Of a DNA stretch of 32,790 nt, positions 32,536 through 32,790 are shown in pieces. Under the pieces are notes generated by a model, which was given only the letters and a program-made list of their open reading frames with translations, searched no databases and was not told the origin of the DNA. Position 1 is the stretch's first letter. The number at the start of each line of letters is the position of its first letter. Source of the stretch: an uncultured Pelagibacteraceae bacterium (GTDB lineage Bacteria > Pseudomonadota > Alphaproteobacteria > Pelagibacterales > Pelagibacteraceae); the NCBI GenBank assembly GCA_902602575.1, contig CACKRX010000004.1, forward strand, positions 1 through 32,790, in the 5' to 3' direction. A program made the position numbers and the translations under genes.

Positions 32536-32790
32536 ATGGGCTTTAAATGTGGTATCGTAGGTTTGCCTAATGTTGGGAAATCAACTTTATTTAACGCATT
32601 AACAAATTCTACTAAAGCGCTTTCTGGAAATTTTCCTTTTTGCACAATCGAACCCAATGTTGGCATGGTACCTGTTGTAGACACAAGGCTCGATAAACTT
32701 GTTCAGATTTCAAAATCCAAAAAAAAAATTTATACAAGCATTACTTTTGTGGACATCGCTGGACTTGTAAAAGGAGCCTCGAAAGGTGAA
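32536..32790 (+). CDS. ychF: Redox-regulated ATPase YchF (OBG-family), truncated by window end
   Basis: Translation from ATG 32536: [85 protein letters not shown] (G1 [10 protein letters not shown]3 [10 protein letters not shown]). Confidence 0.96.
   Translation, partial: MGFKCGIVGLPNVGKSTLFNALTNSTKALSGNFPFCTIEPNVGMVPVVDTRLDKLVQISKSKKKIYTSITFVDIAGLVKGASKGE

Overview
Low-GC, densely packed bacterial chromosomal segment. Gene content and order point to a streamlined alphaproteobacterium, probably SAR11/Pelagibacterales-like (inference from gene content; no database search was run). The left ~4.8 kb is the edge of a surface-polysaccharide locus: a truncated gmd, a large polytopic membrane protein, two GT2 glycosyltransferases and a WecA/MraY-type sugar-phosphate transferase. 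The rest is mostly core genome: rpoD-dnaG-yqeY divergent from carAB; an ELM1-like plus 2OG-oxygenase-like pair; trxB; an ADP-ribosylglycohydrolase/J1-crystallin-like gene; an aspartate aminotransferase; an overlapping uvrB-SDR-folB-uvrC-pgsA run; ilvE; MarR / OmpR-type regulator / EnvZ-type kinase; ubiK; lgt-MidA/NDUFAF7-like methyltransferase-pgeF; prs-rplY-pth-ychF (ychF truncated at the right edge). I saw no rRNA, tRNA, CRISPR array, transposase, integrase or prophage gene, and no convincing new multi-gene defence or mobile system. The best leads are the coupled ELM1-like/2OG-oxygenase pair, an ADP-ribosylglycohydrolase-like protein with an altered metal-site motif, DnaG with degenerate zinc ligands, and an operator-like palindrome at the predicted carA transcription start.
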